From: JASLCR01 sp046462475
GTDB lineage: Bacteria > Patescibacteriota > Saccharimonadia > Saccharimonadales > Saccharimonadaceae
Length of the DNA: 12,663 nt
Reading direction: 5' to 3'
Assembly (NCBI GenBank): GCA_046462475.1
Contig: JBKGVB010000010.1
Span: 1 to 12,663 of the forward strand
In this document: positions 12,459 through 12,663 of the stretch, in pieces
Numbering within the stretch: the first letter of the stretch is position 1
How the letters are laid out: each line of letters starts with the position of its first letter
Position numbers and translations under genes: made by a program
The notes under the pieces: model-generated
What the model was told of the DNA's origin: nothing
Seen by the model: the letters and a program-made list of their open reading frames with translations, nothing else
Database searches by the model: none

Positions 12459-12579
12459 CAAGCTGGTACGCATTGGGGTACCGATGCGGATTAACACAAA
12501 CACTTTTCCACCACGTCCCGTGCCCCGGGTGGGCGCGTAGCAGCGATGAATTCACCTCTAGTGCTAGGGGTGAATTTTT
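12459..12579 (+). ncRNA. Candidate small RNA of unknown type
   Basis: There is no plus-strand coding sequence between 11710 and the terminator at 12549, yet a plus-oriented promoter-like pair and this terminator bracket about 120 nt. Possible internal helices are GGTAC/GTACC (12465-12469, 12478-12482), competing with GCAT/ATGC (12470-12473, 12484-12487), and a GC-rich CGTGCCC/GGGCGCG hairpin (12519-12537). I find no signature of 4.5S RNA, 5S rRNA, tmRNA or a tRNA. The call is inferential; the terminator could merely insulate the tRNA promoter. Confidence 0.3.
12549..12579 (+). terminator. Rho-independent terminator without an annotated gene
   Basis: AATTCACC (12549-12556) pairs with GGTGAATT (12569-12576), and the inner CTA/TAG pairs extend the stem across a T-G wobble to a short loop. 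TTTTT ends at 12579. The minus-strand reading has no T-tract, so it acts on plus-strand transcripts. It runs straight into the tRNA-Ala extended -10. Confidence 0.82.
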
Positions 12580-12587
12580 GCTACAAT
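12579..12587 (+). promoter_or_regulatory. Extended -10 promoter of tRNA-Ala
   Basis: TGCTACAAT (TGn plus TACAAT at 12582-12587) lies 10 nt before tRNA-Ala, the same distance as the tRNA-Cys promoter from its gene. The T of TG is the last T of the upstream terminator tract. Confidence 0.7.
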
Positions 12588-12597
12588 ACCTTGGCTC

Positions 12598-12663
12598 GGG
12601 GCATTAGCTCATTTGGCTAGAGCGCTTCGCTGGCAGCGAAGAGGTGAGCGGTTCGAATCCGCT
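12598..12663 (+). tRNA. tRNA-Ala (GGC), 3' end outside window
   Basis: The acceptor 5' strand GGGGCAT (12598-12604) is typical of alanine tRNAs. The D-arm is AGCTCATTTGGCTAGAGC with a normal GG. The anticodon stem CTTCG/CGAAG encloses CTGGCAG, giving anticodon GGC at 12632-12634. The T-arm AGCGG-TTCGAAT-CCGCT (12647-12663) is canonical and ends exactly at the window edge; the 3' acceptor strand is missing only because of the cut. Confidence 0.95.

Noticed and set aside
12465..12488. H-type pseudoknot from GGTAC/GTACC and GCAT/ATGC
   Set aside because: The connecting loops would be 0 and 1 nt, too short to fold. At most the two helices are alternatives.
12405..12503. N-terminal extension of the CBU_0592-like protein to 12503
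   Set aside because: The 33 added residues look unlike the family and cover both promoter elements at 12412-12452.
12519..12537. GC-rich hairpin CGTGCCC/GGGCGCG as a terminator
   Set aside because: No T-tract follows on either strand. It is kept only as possible structure in the candidate RNA.
1..12663. CRISPR array, transposon, prophage, toxin-antitoxin or defence island
   Set aside because: No spaced direct repeats, transposase, integrase, nuclease or paired small toxin genes are visible. All genes fit housekeeping, transport or unknown membrane roles.

Overview
The window looks like a stretch of a small-genome bacterial chromosome, most likely a Candidatus Saccharibacteria (TM7) or other Patescibacteria/CPR member. 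This is an inference from gene content and protein style: a lemA-htpX pair, an NAD-dependent ligase of unusual Saccharibacteria-like form, a Ham1-like protein, a DUF1653 protein, a PGPGW protein and a small RRM protein, all with short spacers. No marker gene such as 16S rRNA is present to prove it. The standard genetic code fits every gene.

Layout. (1) 1-225: the 3' part of tRNA-Leu(GAG), a terminator fused to an extended -10 promoter, tRNA-Cys(GCA) with an abnormal T-loop, and a second terminator. (2) 348-2863: a two-gene ABC exporter with an internally duplicated permease, related to antibiotic-export (TnrB-like) systems. It converges on (3) an RBBP9/YdeN-like serine hydrolase on the minus strand (2872-3462). 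(4) 3470-3572: a symmetric -10 element that appears to drive the hydrolase leftward and tRNA-Leu(UAA) rightward. (5) 3598-11710: a long plus-strand run. It holds a small membrane protein, lemA and htpX, a basic-tailed polytopic membrane protein, ligA, an HD-domain phosphohydrolase, DUF1653, a Ham1/ITPase-like protein, a second ABC exporter (ATPase and permease) and a PGPGW membrane protein. It ends at a strong bidirectional terminator. (6) 11746-12404 minus: an RRM RNA-binding protein and a small CBU_0592-like membrane protein. (7) 12405-12663: a spacer with a plus-strand promoter-like pair and an orphan plus-strand terminator, which suggests an unannotated ~120-nt RNA, followed by a 3'-truncated tRNA-Ala(GGC).

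How the genes work together. ligA, the HD protein, DUF1653 and the Ham1-like protein are translationally coupled or nearly so, and read as a DNA-joining and nucleotide-housekeeping block. lemA-htpX is a membrane protein quality-control pair. Both ABC systems are exporters of unknown substrate. Four genes have a -10-like hexamer only 6-7 nt before the start codon, which points to leaderless mRNAs, whereas lemA, the DUF1653 gene, the second permease and the RRM gene have clear Shine-Dalgarno sequences.

I see no CRISPR array, transposase, integrase, toxin-antitoxin pair or recognisable defence system. The most unusual items are the tRNA-Cys elbow, the cysteine-free zinc-finger region of LigA, the Ham1-like protein without its SHR motif, the symmetric promoter at 3470-3477 and the orphan terminator at 12549.
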